64,000 bases of DNA from Bosea vestrisii (GCF_030144325.1 NZ_CP126307.1:2666001-2730000), one strand, 5' to 3'. Counted from the stretch's first letter, positions 1 to 9,766 are shown. Numbers and translations: made by a program. Notes: generated from the letters alone by a model not told the origin.

Positions 1-889
1 GCTCAGCTTTCGGCGGCCTTCGGTACAGCGGTCCGTGCCGCCGACTGAAGCTCGCTACCAGCGCGCCGAGGACGATGAGGACGCAGGAAATCGCCAACAG
101 CCAGCTCGCCGGCGCGTAGCCCGCGATGACCAGGACTACGGTCGAGAGCACCGGCGCGGCATAGGAGGCGACGCCGAGCAAGGCAACGTCGCCCTTCTTC
201 ATGCCGACATCCCAGCAGATGAAGGCGAGGCCGATCGAGCCGAGGCCAAGGCCGAGGACACCACCCCATTCGACGGCGCTCGGCGCCCACAAGGTCGTCT
301 CGAAGGCGAGATGGCAGGCGAAGGCGAGAATGGCGCAGCCGAGCATGGTGATGGCGAGGCTCTCCGACGGCACCCCGGCAAAGCGCCGCGACAGCACCGA
401 ATAGCTCGCCCAGACGAAGGCACCGAGCGCCGCCAGCACATGGCCGAGCTGGATGCCGGCACCGCCCGAGCCGAGGCTGCCGGAGATCAGCATCGCCGTC
501 GCGACGAGGCCGATCAGCGCCCCGATGAGATGGCGGGCCTTGAGCCCTCCGCCCGGAAGCAGCGCCGCGAACAGCACGATCAGCAGCGGCCAGAGATAAT
601 GGATCAGATTTGCCTCGGCCGCCGGCGCCGTCTTCACCGCAGCATAGTACAGCGCCGTGTCGCCGAAGGGCCCGTAGAGCCCGAGCAGGAAGGAGGCCGG
701 CGTCGGCCGCGCCAGATGCAAGCGGCCCCGTGTCGCCGCGATCGCCAGCACGAAGATGCCGCCGATGACGAAGGTCATGCCGACGAGCTGGAACGGCGGC
801 ACCCGCCCGGACATGGCGGTGAACAGCGCCAGCGTCGACCAGAGCAGGATGGCGACGAAACCGGTCGCGGTGGCGGTGCGGGAGGTCAT
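1..889 (-). CDS. EamA/DMT-family transporter, cut by the left window edge
   Basis: Reading leftward from an ATG at 889, the frame stays open to the window edge (about 296 codons), so it is nearly complete for a family of about 290-300 residues. The translation is a series of hydrophobic stretches typical of the ten-helix drug/metabolite transporter fold: N-terminal ATGFVAILLWSTLALFTAMS, and a second half containing WGGVLGLGLGSIGLAFICWD and later APVLSTVVLVIAGY. The conserved proline and tryptophan of the half-repeat (HYLWPLL) is visible. The family exports amino acids or other metabolites through the inner membrane; YddG-like aromatic amino acid exporters are the closest pattern I recognise. 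The substrate is not determinable. A longer open frame at 3-1331 on the same strand is a shadow rich in Arg and Ala. Confidence 0.8.
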   Translation of the reverse strand, partial: MTSRTATATGFVAILLWSTLALFTAMSGRVPPFQLVGMTFVIGGIFVLAIAATRGRLHLARPTPASFLLGLYGPFGDTALYYAAVKTAPAAEANLIHYLWPLLIVLFAALLPGGGLKARHLIGALIGLVATAMLISGSLGSGGAGIQLGHVLAALGAFVWASYSVLSRRFAGVPSESLAITMLGCAILAFACHLAFETTLWAPSAVEWGGVLGLGLGSIGLAFICWDVGMKKGDVALLGVASYAAPVLSTVVLVIAGYAPASWLLAISCVLIVLGALVASFSRRHGPLYRRPPKAE

Positions 890-1048
890 GGGGCGAACTT
901 CGGAATTGCGACCGAAGACCCGTTAAGCGCTCCGCTGCGTCATCGCCAGCCCCGTTCGCCGCTTGCCACCGGCATATCGCCCGAGTCTCACGCAGAAAAC
1001 TGCCGGCAGGCCGCAGCAGCGGCGGTGCCGGCAGTCTCATCGGTCGCG

Positions 1049-1879
1049 TCAGCCCTTGATGAAGGCGAGCAGGTCGGCGTTGATCACGTCGGGATGGGTG
1101 GTGCACATGCCGTGCGGCAGGCCGGCATAGGTCTTCAGCGTGCCGTTCTTGAGCAGCTTGACGGAAAGCGGGGCGGAGTCGGCATAGGGGACGATCTGGT
1201 CGTCGTCGCCATGCATCACCAGCACCGGCACCGCGATCGTCTTGAGATCCTCGGTGAAGTCGGTTTCCGAGAAGGCCTTGATGCAGTCGTAATGCGCCTT
1301 GGCGCCGCCCATCATGCCCTGCCGCCACCAATTGTCGATGATGCCCTGCGAGACCTTCGCGCCCTCGCGGTTGAAGCCGTAGAACGGACCGGCAGGGACA
1401 TCGATGTAGAACTGGGCGCGGTTGGCGACGAGCGCGGCGCGGAAACCGTCGAAAACCTCGATCGGCAGGCCGCCCGGGTTCTTCTCGGACTTGACCATGA
1501 CCGGCGGCACCGCACCGATCAGCACCGCCTTGGCGACGCGGCCGGGCTCGGCGCGGGCGACATAGTGAGCGACCTCGCCGCCGCCGGTGGAATGGCCGAT
1601 ATGGATGGCGTTCCGGAGGTCGAGATGGGCAGCGAGTTCGGCGACGTCGGCAGCGTAGGTGTCCATCTCGTTGCCGGTCGCGGTCTGGCTGGAGCGGCCA
1701 TGGCCGCGGCGGTCATGCGCGATCACCCGGAAGCCCTGATGCAGGAAGAACAGCATCTGGTTGTCCCAATCGTCGGCGCTGAGCGGCCAGCCATGGTGGA
1801 AGACGATCGGCTGCGCGTTCTTCGAGCCCCAGTCCTTGTAGAAGATCTCGGTGCCGTCCCTGGTGGTGATCGTGCTCAT
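1049..1879 (-). CDS. Alpha/beta hydrolase, non-haem chloroperoxidase-like
   Basis: 276 residues, cytoplasmic alpha/beta hydrolase. The oxyanion-hole segment HHGWPLSADDW lies near residues 28-38, the nucleophile elbow GHSTGG puts the catalytic Ser at 97, the acid is in HGDDDQIVP (about Asp227) and the His is in GLPHGM (His256). The length and these positions match the non-haem haloperoxidase (CPO-T type) or arylesterase subgroup. In vivo these enzymes act as esterases or perhydrolases, and halogenation is a side reaction. The ATG at 1879 is chosen over an upstream start at 1978 because the MSTITTRDGTEIFYKDWG beginning matches the family and the extra 33 residues are basic and low-complexity. 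It is divergent from the GlxA-type regulator at 2001, which may control it. Confidence 0.88.
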   Translation of the reverse strand: MSTITTRDGTEIFYKDWGSKNAQPIVFHHGWPLSADDWDNQMLFFLHQGFRVIAHDRRGHGRSSQTATGNEMDTYAADVAELAAHLDLRNAIHIGHSTGGGEVAHYVARAEPGRVAKAVLIGAVPPVMVKSEKNPGGLPIEVFDGFRAALVANRAQFYIDVPAGPFYGFNREGAKVSQGIIDNWWRQGMMGGAKAHYDCIKAFSETDFTEDLKTIAVPVLVMHGDDDQIVPYADSAPLSVKLLKNGTLKTYAGLPHGMCTTHPDVINADLLAFIKG

Positions 1880-2000
1880 CTGTCGCTTCCTTCGGCTTGC
1901 GGGCGGCAGGAGCGTCGCCCTTCGATGTGGACGGTTATAGGCGCAGCGTTGCATGGTGCCGCTTGGCGGAACTGACATTCAGCGGGGCAAAACTGACAAG

Positions 2001-2987
2001 ATGACGATAGGGAAGAAGACGATCGCAGAAATCGGGCTTTTGCTCTACCCGGATGTGCAGCTCGCGGCCGTTTACGGCCTGACCGACCTGTTCCGGATCG
2101 CGGGCGAGATGAGCCGGGATAGAGCTGGGCCGGAGGCGCCCGCGATCCGCGTCAGCCATTGGCGCCAAGGGGCAGCCGGCGCGGGTGTGGACTGCGTCTT
2201 CGACAGCCATCCTGGCCCTGCGCACGATCCGAGCCATCTCATCGCGCCGCCGAGCCTGATCATGCCGGCGAAGATGCAGCCGATGAGCGGCTTCGCGACC
2301 TGGCTGGCCGAGCGCCATGGCGCGGGCACGACGTTGTGTTCGGTCTGCGCCGGCGCCTTCCTGCTCGGCGAAGCCGGGCTGCTTGAAGGCCGCGCGGCGA
2401 CGACGCATTGGGCCTTCGCCAAGGAATTGGCGGCGCGCTTTCCGGCCGCGAGGGTCGATACCGACCGCATGGTGATCGACGATGGCGACATCATCACCGC
2501 AGGCGGCATCCTGGCCTGGACCGATCTTGGTTTGACGCTGGTCGAGCGCTTGCTCGGATCCAGCATAATGCTGGAGACCGCGCGCTTCCTGTTGGTCGAT
2601 CCGCCCGGACGGACGCAGCAGCCCTACAGTCATTTCGTGCCGCGGCTCGACCATGGCGACGCGGCGATCCTGAAAGTGCAGCACTGGCTGCAGGCGAGCG
2701 GGGCCCGGGATCACGACGTGCCGGCGCTGACAAAGCGGGCAGGGCTGGAGGAGCGCACTTTCCTGCGCCGCTTCCGCAAGGCGACCGGCCTGCGGCCGAC
2801 CGAATACGCCCAGCAAATCCGCATCGCCAAGGCGCGCGAGGCGCTGGAATTGAGCCGCCGCCCGGTCGCACAGATCGCCTGGGATGTCGGCTACGAGGAT
2901 GCTTCGGCCTTCCGCAAGCTGTTCCAGCGCATCACCGGGCTCGCCCCGGCCGATTACCGCCGCCGCTTCGGAGTGGCCGGCGCCTGA
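2001..2987 (+). CDS. GlxA-family transcriptional regulator (DJ-1/PfpI domain plus AraC HTH)
   Basis: 328 residues. An N-terminal DJ-1/PfpI (class I glutamine amidotransferase-like) domain spans about residues 5-180. It has the nucleophile-elbow-like sequence SVCAGAFLLGEAGLL and the family signature THWAFAKEL. A C-terminal AraC double helix-turn-helix spans about 225-325, with ALTKRAGLEERTFLRRFRKATG and the second motif VAQIAWDVGYEDASAFRKLFQR. Such GlxA-like proteins are cytoplasmic activators whose amidotransferase-like domain senses a small molecule. The ATG at 2001 is preferred to 1953 because family homology begins at MTIGKKTIAEIGLLLYPDVQ. It is transcribed divergently from the alpha/beta hydrolase with about 120 bp between starts, so that gene is the likely target. 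The effector is unknown. Confidence 0.88.
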   Translation: MTIGKKTIAEIGLLLYPDVQLAAVYGLTDLFRIAGEMSRDRAGPEAPAIRVSHWRQGAAGAGVDCVFDSHPGPAHDPSHLIAPPSLIMPAKMQPMSGFATWLAERHGAGTTLCSVCAGAFLLGEAGLLEGRAATTHWAFAKELAARFPAARVDTDRMVIDDGDIITAGGILAWTDLGLTLVERLLGSSIMLETARFLLVDPPGRTQQPYSHFVPRLDHGDAAILKVQHWLQASGARDHDVPALTKRAGLEERTFLRRFRKATGLRPTEYAQQIRIAKAREALELSRRPVAQIAWDVGYEDASAFRKLFQRITGLAPADYRRRFGVAGA

Positions 2988-3048
2988 AGAGGCACCCGAC
3001 CAGTTCCGTCATCCGCGCCCCCGCCGATCGAATGCAATCTACTAGCCC

Positions 3049-4215
3049 CTACAGGCCGAGCGCCGCGCGAACGCGGTCACCAAGCCCGCGCAGGCGTCCA
3101 ACCGGCTCGTTGGCATAGACGAAGCGGATATATTGCGCGCCATGGCTCTCGCCCCAGCCGGCCATGGCAGTGGCGCAGACGCGCTGCTCCAGCAGCCGCT
3201 CCGACATGGCCGCCCCGTCCAACCCGAAATCCGAGACCCGCAGCAGCAGCGACCAGCCGCCGCCCGGCACCCCTACCGGAAGCCCGCGCAGCTCCTCGAG
3301 CACACAGTCGCGCCGTGCCTGCAATTCGTCGACATAGGGCGCGAGCGTCGTCGCCGAGTTCTCGAGCGCGACCGCGACCGCATCCTGCCCGATGCCGACC
3401 GGCACCACGACATTGGCGAGCGAGACGGCGACGAGATCGGGCATGAAAGCCTCAGGCGCAACGATCCAGCCGACCCGCCAGCCGATCATGCGCAGTTCCT
3501 TCGCCGACGAGCCGACGGTGATCGTCCGCTCCGCCATGCCCGGCAGCCCCGCTGGATGGAGCACCGGCCGACCGTCGAAGATCAGCCGTTCCATTGCCGT
3601 GTCGATGATCAGCAGCAGGTCATGCGCGACGCAGAGCTCGGTAACGAGCGCCCAGTCGCCTGCGTCGAGGCAGCCGCCCGACGGCATCGACGGCGACATG
3701 AGCAGCATCGCGGTGGTCTTCGGGCCGATGCTCCCCCGTAATGCCTCGCGGTCAAGGCGCCATTCGCCGTCCGGCTCAAAGGTAAGGGGCACGAAGCGCG
3801 GCACGCCGCCGGCGAGCCGCACCCGGTTGATCAGGCCGGCATAGGTCGGATCGGTGACGATCACCTCGTCGCCGACCTCGATTGTCGCCAGCAGCACATT
3901 GAGGATGCCGGAGAGACCGCCGGCCGAGATCACGCAATTGCGCTCGCCGCTATAATTCACACCGGAGATCGCCGAAACATGGCGGGCCGCGACATCGCGC
4001 AGATGCGCCTGGCCGACGAAGGGCAGATAGCTGTTGTCGGCATCCTCGCTGGCGGCACGGATCGTACGCGCGATCGCCTCGGCGTCGGGCAGGATATCGG
4101 TGTCGAGGTTTTCGAGCCGCAGGAAATCCTTGCCCGAAGCATCAGCGATTGATCCCATGCGATCGACGCCGATTCCGGCGATATTGCGCAGGCGTGACGG
4201 TCGTTGGCGGGGCAT
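3049..4215 (-). CDS. PLP-dependent aminotransferase, class I/II
   Basis: 388 residues, fold-type I aminotransferase. Visible features are the cofactor-ring region SAGGLSGILNVLLA (about 97-110), the Asp that pairs with the pyridine nitrogen in LLIIDTAMER (Asp205), and the Schiff-base lysine in GSSAKELRMIGWRVGW (Lys239). The C-terminal small domain includes GGWSLLLRVSDFG. The pattern resembles the aspartate/aromatic or valine-pyruvate type (MocR-like solo domain), but the amino donor cannot be assigned. The ATG at 4215 has a GAGG about 7 bases upstream. It is divergent from the GntR regulator with 44 AT-rich bases between the two starts, so autoregulated paired control is likely. Confidence 0.87.
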   Translation of the reverse strand: MPRQRPSRLRNIAGIGVDRMGSIADASGKDFLRLENLDTDILPDAEAIARTIRAASEDADNSYLPFVGQAHLRDVAARHVSAISGVNYSGERNCVISAGGLSGILNVLLATIEVGDEVIVTDPTYAGLINRVRLAGGVPRFVPLTFEPDGEWRLDREALRGSIGPKTTAMLLMSPSMPSGGCLDAGDWALVTELCVAHDLLLIIDTAMERLIFDGRPVLHPAGLPGMAERTITVGSSAKELRMIGWRVGWIVAPEAFMPDLVAVSLANVVVPVGIGQDAVAVALENSATTLAPYVDELQARRDCVLEELRGLPVGVPGGGWSLLLRVSDFGLDGAAMSERLLEQRVCATAMAGWGESHGAQYIRFVYANEPVGRLRGLGDRVRAALGL

Positions 4216-4229
4216 ATGGATACCTCAAA

Positions 4230-4246
4230 TCATATATTATCTATGA
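4230..4246. promoter_or_regulatory. Candidate GntR operator/promoter between aminotransferase and gntR
   Basis: The short divergent intergenic region holds an AT-rich block inside otherwise GC-rich DNA, with the inverted repeat TCATA-N7-TATGA (arms 4230-4234 and 4242-4246) and -10-like TATATT/TATTAT sequences. Position and symmetry suit an operator for the adjacent FCD-type GntR protein. The binding is inferred, not shown. Confidence 0.45.
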
Positions 4247-4259
4247 AATCACACCGGCT

Positions 4260-4931
4260 ATGAGCTTGCAAGACCAGACCGACAGCGACCACTCGCTCGC
4301 GGGGCGCATCGCGCGCAGCCTGGCGCAGCGCATCGTCACGGGGACGCTGGCACCCGGCGCGCCGGTGCGGCAGGACCATGTCGCCGCCGAGTTCGGCGCG
4401 AGCCATGTCCCGGTCCGCGAGGCCTTCCGCACCCTAGAGGCGCAAGGATTGCTGGTCAGCGAGCCGCGCCGCGGGGTTCGCGTCGCCCCGCTCGAACCCG
4501 ACCTCGTGCTCGAAGTCACGACGATGCGGGCGGCGCTCGAAGCGCTGGCGATGCGCCAGGGTTTTGCACGATTGACGGCGGCCGATCTGGATGAGGCCAC
4601 CGCGGCCCTTGCCGAAGCTGAAGCGAGTGGAGAACTGCTGGTCTGGCAGCGCGCGAACGAACGCTTCCACCGCGCGATCACGGCACCCTGCCGCATGAAG
4701 CGCCTGCTCGCGACCATCGACGACCTGCATCGCACCTCGGCGCGCTTCCTGTTCGCGACCTGGCGGGACCTGGCTTGGCAGCCGCGCTCGGATGCCGAGC
4801 ACCGGCAGATTCTCGATCATCTTCTGGCGGGCAGGATCGAGGAGGCGGCGCGGACCCTGGAAGCGCACATCCTCAATGCCGGCCAGGCTTTGGCCGAAAA
4901 GCTCCAGAGCGGTCCCGTCCCCTCGCGCTAG
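4260..4931 (+). CDS. GntR-family regulator, FadR/FCD subfamily
   Basis: 223 residues. A winged helix-turn-helix spans about residues 10-75 (GRIARSLAQRIVTGTLAPG, then VREAFRTLEAQGLLVSEPRRG), followed by an all-helical FCD ligand-binding domain. FCD metal-ligand positions are hinted at by ERFHRAI and the C-terminal EHRQILDHL and LEAHI segments. The ATG at 4260 gives the normal N-terminus; a longer start at 4149 would overlap the divergent aminotransferase and adds unrelated sequence. FCD regulators usually repress adjacent catabolic genes until an organic acid or amino acid binds. The divergent aminotransferase is the most likely target, and the downstream MFS gene may be a second. Confidence 0.87.
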   Translation: MSLQDQTDSDHSLAGRIARSLAQRIVTGTLAPGAPVRQDHVAAEFGASHVPVREAFRTLEAQGLLVSEPRRGVRVAPLEPDLVLEVTTMRAALEALAMRQGFARLTAADLDEATAALAEAEASGELLVWQRANERFHRAITAPCRMKRLLATIDDLHRTSARFLFATWRDLAWQPRSDAEHRQILDHLLAGRIEEAARTLEAHILNAGQALAEKLQSGPVPSR

Positions 4932-5026
4932 GCTGGTGCCGCCCAGCTTCGGCGTGATGGCCGGCATGCGCCGGGTGCTTCGCCAGGCGATTGACCGCGC
5001 CGACATGCGGAGGCAAGCGTCGTGGC

Positions 5027-6223
5027 ATGACCACGATCCCCCTGCCGAGCGCCTCCCGCCCGCTGATGCCGGTCCTGGCGGCCCTCAGCGTCGCCCATCT
5101 GCTCAACGACCTGATCCAGTCGATGATCCCGGCGGTCTACCCGCTGCTCAAGGAGACCTATCAGCTCGATTTCGTGCAGATCGGCCTGATCACGCTCGCC
5201 TTCCAGGTCACCTCCTCGCTGCTGCAGCCCGTCCTGGGCTACCTGACCGACAAGAAGCCATGGCCCTATGCGATGGTCGCCGGCATGGGCGCGACGCTGG
5301 CCGGCCTGCTCTCGCTCGCCTTCGCCCACAGCTATCCGATGGTGCTGATCGCAGCAGCGCTGGTGGGCACCGGCTCGGCCGTCTTCCACCCCGAGGCGAC
5401 CCGCATGGCCCGCCATGCCGCCGCCGGCCGGCAAGGGCTGGCCCAGGGTGTCTTCCAGGTCGGCGGCCATGCCGGCTATGCGATCGGCCCGCTGCTCGCC
5501 GCCGCCGTCGTCGTGCCGAACGGCCAGCAGAGCCTGTCCTGGTTCTCCGGCATCGTGCTCGTCGCGATGCTGCTGATGGCCTGGATCGGCGCGCGCTATA
5601 CCGCCTTCCGCCGCGAGCAGGTCGCCTCGAAAAGCCATACCGACGATGTCGCCTCGCATGGCATGCCGCGCCGCCGCGTCCTGCTGGCGATGGCGGTATT
5701 GATCGTCATCCTGTTCTCGAAGAACGCTTATACGGCCTCCTTCACCTCCTACTACACCTTCTATCTGATCGAGCGCTTCCAGGTGCCGCTGCAGCTCTCG
5801 CAGATCCTGCTCTTCCTCTATCTCGTCGTCGGCGCCGCCGGCGTGATCATCGGCGGCATGATCGGCGATCGCATCGGCCGCCACCGCGTGATCTGGCTGT
5901 CGATCCTGGGCAGCCTGCCCTTCGCGCTCGCTCTGCCCTATGCCGACCTCACCTGGACCGTGATCCTGAGCGTGGTGATCAGCTTCATCATGGCGAGCGC
6001 CTTCTCGGCGATCCTGATCTACGCGATCGACCTGGTGCCGCACCGGGTCGGGCTGGTCGGCGGGCTGTTCTACGGTCTCGCCTTCGGCCTCGGCGGCGTG
6101 GCGGCAGCGGGGCTCGGCGCGCTCGCCGATAAGATCGGCATCATCCAGGTCTTCGCGCTCTGCGCCTGGCTGCCGGCCTTCGGGCTGCTGACCTTCCTGC
6201 TGCCGAAGGGCGCGCGGAGCTGA
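5027..6223 (+). CDS. MFS transporter, fosmidomycin-resistance (Fsr)-like
   Basis: 398 residues, twelve predicted hydrophobic segments. The N-terminal block VAHLLNDLIQSMIPAVYPLL with LTDKKPW in the first cytoplasmic loop, and the half-repeat loop MIGDRIGRHRVIW, are typical of the Fsr-like branch of the major facilitator superfamily, which are inner-membrane efflux pumps. ATG 5027 is chosen because homology begins at MTTIPLPSASRPLMPVLAAL and a GGAGG lies at 5009-5013. The start at 4991 is in frame but not preferred. It follows gntR by 95 bases in the same direction and might be co-regulated. The exported compound is not inferable. Confidence 0.88.
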   Translation: MTTIPLPSASRPLMPVLAALSVAHLLNDLIQSMIPAVYPLLKETYQLDFVQIGLITLAFQVTSSLLQPVLGYLTDKKPWPYAMVAGMGATLAGLLSLAFAHSYPMVLIAAALVGTGSAVFHPEATRMARHAAAGRQGLAQGVFQVGGHAGYAIGPLLAAAVVVPNGQQSLSWFSGIVLVAMLLMAWIGARYTAFRREQVASKSHTDDVASHGMPRRRVLLAMAVLIVILFSKNAYTASFTSYYTFYLIERFQVPLQLSQILLFLYLVVGAAGVIIGGMIGDRIGRHRVIWLSILGSLPFALALPYADLTWTVILSVVISFIMASAFSAILIYAIDLVPHRVGLVGGLFYGLAFGLGGVAAAGLGALADKIGIIQVFALCAWLPAFGLLTFLLPKGARS

Positions 6224-6251
6224 CCGTCCACCGCCCTGCAGCGGCGTGATC

Positions 6252-9200
6252 TTACCAGATGACGCGCAGCCCGAGATTGCCGCGCACGCTGTGCCCCTTG
6301 TCGTCGCCGAGCGCCGTCACATAGCCGCCGGTCGCATAGAGGCTGACATTGGCGGTAATCTTGGCGATCACGCCGCCGCCGACCTCGAGCGAAGTTCCCT
6401 TGAACCGCGTCGGGATCACATCGGTCGCATCGAACAGGACTTTGTCCGTGCGGCTGAAATTGTGCCAGAGGTTCGCCGTCAGATAGGGCTGGAGCTCGGC
6501 ACCACCCAGCAGGAGGCTGGTCTGCAGACGGGCACCGACCCGCCCCGTGAGGCTGTCGCCATTGTCGAAGCTCACTGCCGAGAATCTGTCGCGGGTCCGG
6601 TCGAGCGACAAATGCTGCCAGATGAGCTGCGCCTGTGGTTCGAGCACGAATCCCGCTCCGAGCGCGATCGGATAGCCACCTTCCAGCGAGGCACTCACCG
6701 AGCTGCCGCCGATGTCGCCGCTCACGCCGCGGTTGGACCGAGCATCGCCATCGAGCCAGCTGTGCATCAGCACGGCGTCGACATACCACCCCGTGGGGCC
6801 CAGATGCGTCCAATAGGCTCCGAGGCTCTTTGAATCGAGCGTGAGCTTGCCGACCGGGCTGCGCCGTTGGCCGATGGCATAGCCGCGGATGTCGCCGTCG
6901 GCGCGGCCATAGCCGAAGAACAGGCCGAACCGGTCGCGGTGGCCGCTCGGGCGGTCGATGCCATAGAGGTCGAGACCGGTCTGGAGCCCCCAGATGCGGC
7001 CGTCGAATTCAGGGTCGACGGTTCCCGACCAGCGCTGCTCCGTCCGCTCGCCGAAGACGCGCCCCAGCCGGCGGCGAAGTTGCCCTGCCCGTCCAGCAGA
7101 CCCTGCTCGCCACGGCGCTGATGGAAGGTTCCGAGTGTCGCTACACCAAGGCGTCGCGCCATGGCCGGCACGGCGGCGTAGGCGGCGACCTCCGGCCGAT
7201 ACAGCGGAATCGGATCCGAACCCGCTGGCACATCGGGCAGCGCCGGCGAGCCCGGTGCGGCTTCCGTGTCCGAGCCTCCCGTCTCCGCAACGAGCGTGTT
7301 GCGCAGATACCAGTTCTCGCCCGACCCGCCAGTGGTGCTGCCGTGGAACAGGATATACTCGTAGGCGCCGGCCGCGACTGGTCCAGCCAGCGAGAAAGCG
7401 CTAGCGCTCGTCGTCGCGCCGTTGATGGCATCGACCACCAGGATGCCGTCCCCGGCCGTGGCGCCGCCCGGTCCGCCGATATTGGTGATGGCGAGCCGCG
7501 AGCTTCCGCTTGCCGTGCCGCCGTTGATCACCAGCAGATCAGACGGCGAGCCGTCGCTGCCGAGATAGGTGTTGAGCCCGACAGTGCCGCCCTGCCCGAC
7601 ATAATTGGACACGGTCAGGGTATTGCCGATGCCGGCGCCGCCGACCTGTGCAAGGCCGGCATTGGTCAGCGTGCCTGCGATCGTGAAATTGCCCGTGCCG
7701 CCGCCGGCAAAGGCGGCCACCGCATCGGCCACCGCGATCGTGCCGTTGTTCATCACAGAGCTCGCGACGCGGCCATAACCGCCGAATGTCGCGCCTGCAG
7801 CGACTGAGACAAGTCCACCCCCCACCAGCGCCGCACCACGACTGGCCGCATCGCCGATCGCGAGCGTGCCAGCCGTGACATTCGTCACACCGGTATAGAT
7901 ATTGACGCTGGTCAGCACCGTCGTGCCGGAACCATCCTGCGTGACCGCGCCGGGCCCGGAGATGATACCGGCGAAGGTGACCAAATCGGAGCGGTTGAAG
8001 GCGAGCGTGCCGTTGTTGGCGACATTGCCGACGATGCTGCCGCTCGTGCCGCCAGCACCGAGCTGCAGTGTCCCCTGAGTGATGGTCGTGCCACCGGTGT
8101 ATGTATTGGCGCCGGTCAGGATCGTCGTGCCGGCGCCGGTCTTCTCGACCGCGCCCACGCCGCTGATCGTACCGGCATAGGTGCCGACATCCGGCTGGGT
8201 GAAGCGGACCAGGCCGTTATTGGTGACGGTCGGCGTGATGCCCAGCGCCGGACCTTCGAGGATGGCGGCCGGATCGACGATCGTCAGCCCGGCAAAGGCA
8301 GAGTTGTCGCCGGTCAGGCGCAGCGTGCCCTGTTGCACGTTGACGAGCTGGAAATCGGTCAGAGAGCCGCTCAGAGCCCAGGTGCCGGCCTCGATCTTGT
8401 TCAGCCGCTCGAAACCGGTGACCAGGCTCGCGTTCATCGCCGTAGGACCGGCGCCGGCTAGCACCAGGAGGTCAGTGCCGTCGCCACCGGTGATCCGCTG
8501 TGTGGCCGAGACCTGGGCGTCGCCGAGATTGCGCAGCGTGGCGGTGTCGTCGCCCGTGCCCATGTCGATCAGGCCGCCGATCGTGCCACCGCCCTGCCAG
8601 AGGAAGGTGTCGGTGCCGGTGCTCATCCGGATCTCGCCACCGATCGCCCCGCCCGTCACGGTGACGCTGTCGGTGCCGCCGCTGACACTGATATTGCCGC
8701 CGATCGAGCCGCCCGAGACGATGATCGTGTCGTTGCCGAAGCCGGTCACCAAATTGCCGATGATCCGGCCGCCCGACATGTCGAAGATGTTGTTGTCGAG
8801 CTTCATGTCGACGCGGCCGATCGTGCCTCCGGTCATCGTCGCGACGTCGCCATCCTCGAAGGCGCCGACGATGGTGCCACCGGTCATTAGGAACGTATCG
8901 CGCCCGTCGCCCTGCGCCAGCGAGCCGATCGTACCGCCATTCATGATGAAGATGTCGATGCCCAAGCCTTGGCTGACGGCGCCATTGACCGTTCCGGCAT
9001 TGATCTCGAAGCGGTCGGCGCCAACATCGGTCGTAACACCGCCCGTTACCGTGACCGTGCTGCCGCCGGGCAGCGTGATCAGGCTGGTGCCGACGGTGTT
9101 CGTGTAGTTCGCGATGGTGCCACCCGCGAAGGTGACGGTCTTGGTTCCGGTGCCGCCGGTGATGCCACCGCTATAGGTACCGCTGTTGACGGTCAGCGTG

Positions 9201-9388
9201 TCGTCGCCGGCCTGGAGATTGACCGGCGCAGCGGTCGGATCGGGCGCCGTGCCCGCGTCGCAGACGACAATGTCATTCCCGGCAGTGGTCGCTCCGCAGC
9301 CTGCCAAGGCGGCATCTGTGTGGAGTGCGTAGATGACCAGCGACGAGGTCGACAGCAGTGCGAGACAGCGCGCCTTTGCAGACTTCAC
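6252..9388 (-). pseudogene. Autotransporter (type Va) with beta-helical passenger; barrel frameshifted at 7062-7065
   Basis: The gene starts at GTG 9388 with GGGAGAAGG just upstream and an N-terminal signal peptide ending near DAALAG. The passenger is a Gly/Thr/Val-rich repeat region (GG-I-GG-hydrophobic repeats, then autotransporter-associated repeats such as NTYTGGTTITQGTLQLG) expected to form a right-handed beta-helix. The outer-membrane barrel begins near RRLGVATLGTFHQRRG. At a C4 run (7062-7065; G4 in the coding sense) the frame is lost. Adding one G restores WGRVFGERTEQRWSG and runs smoothly into the 6252-6773 frame, ending NLGLRVIW with the terminal aromatic typical of barrel C-termini. 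Intact length would be about 1045 residues. It is either a pseudogene, a phase-variable state or a sequencing error. The upstream frame alone stops at 6767 and lacks a usable barrel. Confidence 0.8.
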
Positions 9389-9522
9389 CGGCCTTCTCCC
9401 AATAACCTCGCGTGTGGAACGACTTGCCGAAGCTTGTTTTCAGAAACGACAGGCAACGTCGATCGCACTTTGATAGTCGAAGCGATTCTCGCTCCGGGTC
9501 CAGCAAAGTTTCGGTGGGATGA

Positions 9523-9537
9523 TTAAGGGAGCATTAA
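9523..9537. promoter_or_regulatory. CtrA-type box upstream of the autotransporter
   Basis: The sequence TTAA-GGGAGCA-TTAA matches the alphaproteobacterial CtrA consensus TTAA-N7-TTAA exactly. It lies 135 bases upstream of the autotransporter start within a 378-base non-coding stretch (9389-9766). The rest of that stretch holds AT-rich sequence near 9582-9600 and a hairpin after phaB. Binding by CtrA is inferred from the motif only. Confidence 0.5.
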
Positions 9538-9722
9538 GGGCCCAGTACCTGAGGCAGGCTCGACAATGCGGGAAGACCCTGAGATATTTAAATTTTTAAG
9601 TGCCCCTCGACCCGGTCAACTGAAACCGGACTGCGCTCAGGGCATGGCCGACATGCACGCATTTGAAATATGACGCTGTCAAAACACGACCAGATTGCAC
9701 TGGTCGCGCCAGCCATGCAGCT

Positions 9723-9754
9723 ACCACGCCGCGTGCCGAGGCATGCGGCGTGGT
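9723..9754 (-). terminator. Hairpin downstream of phaB
   Basis: An inverted repeat (ACCACGCCGC arm near 9723-9732, GCGGCGTGGT arm at 9745-9754) lies about 13 bases beyond the phaB stop. It has no clear T tract on the minus strand, so it could be an mRNA-stabilising hairpin or a weak terminator for the phaA-DUF1737-phaB unit. Confidence 0.4.
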
Positions 9755-9766
9755 GGTCTGAAAGGC

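Noticed and set aside
35..1975. 646-residue plus-strand open frame
   Set aside because: It is rich in Arg, Glu and Gly with no family pattern and lies antisense to the EamA exporter and the alpha/beta hydrolase; typical of a GC-rich shadow frame.
6252..9388. Repetitive pattern mistaken for a CRISPR or tandem array
   Set aside because: The periodicity comes from degenerate Gly-rich beta-helix codons in the autotransporter passenger; there are no identical repeats with unique spacers.
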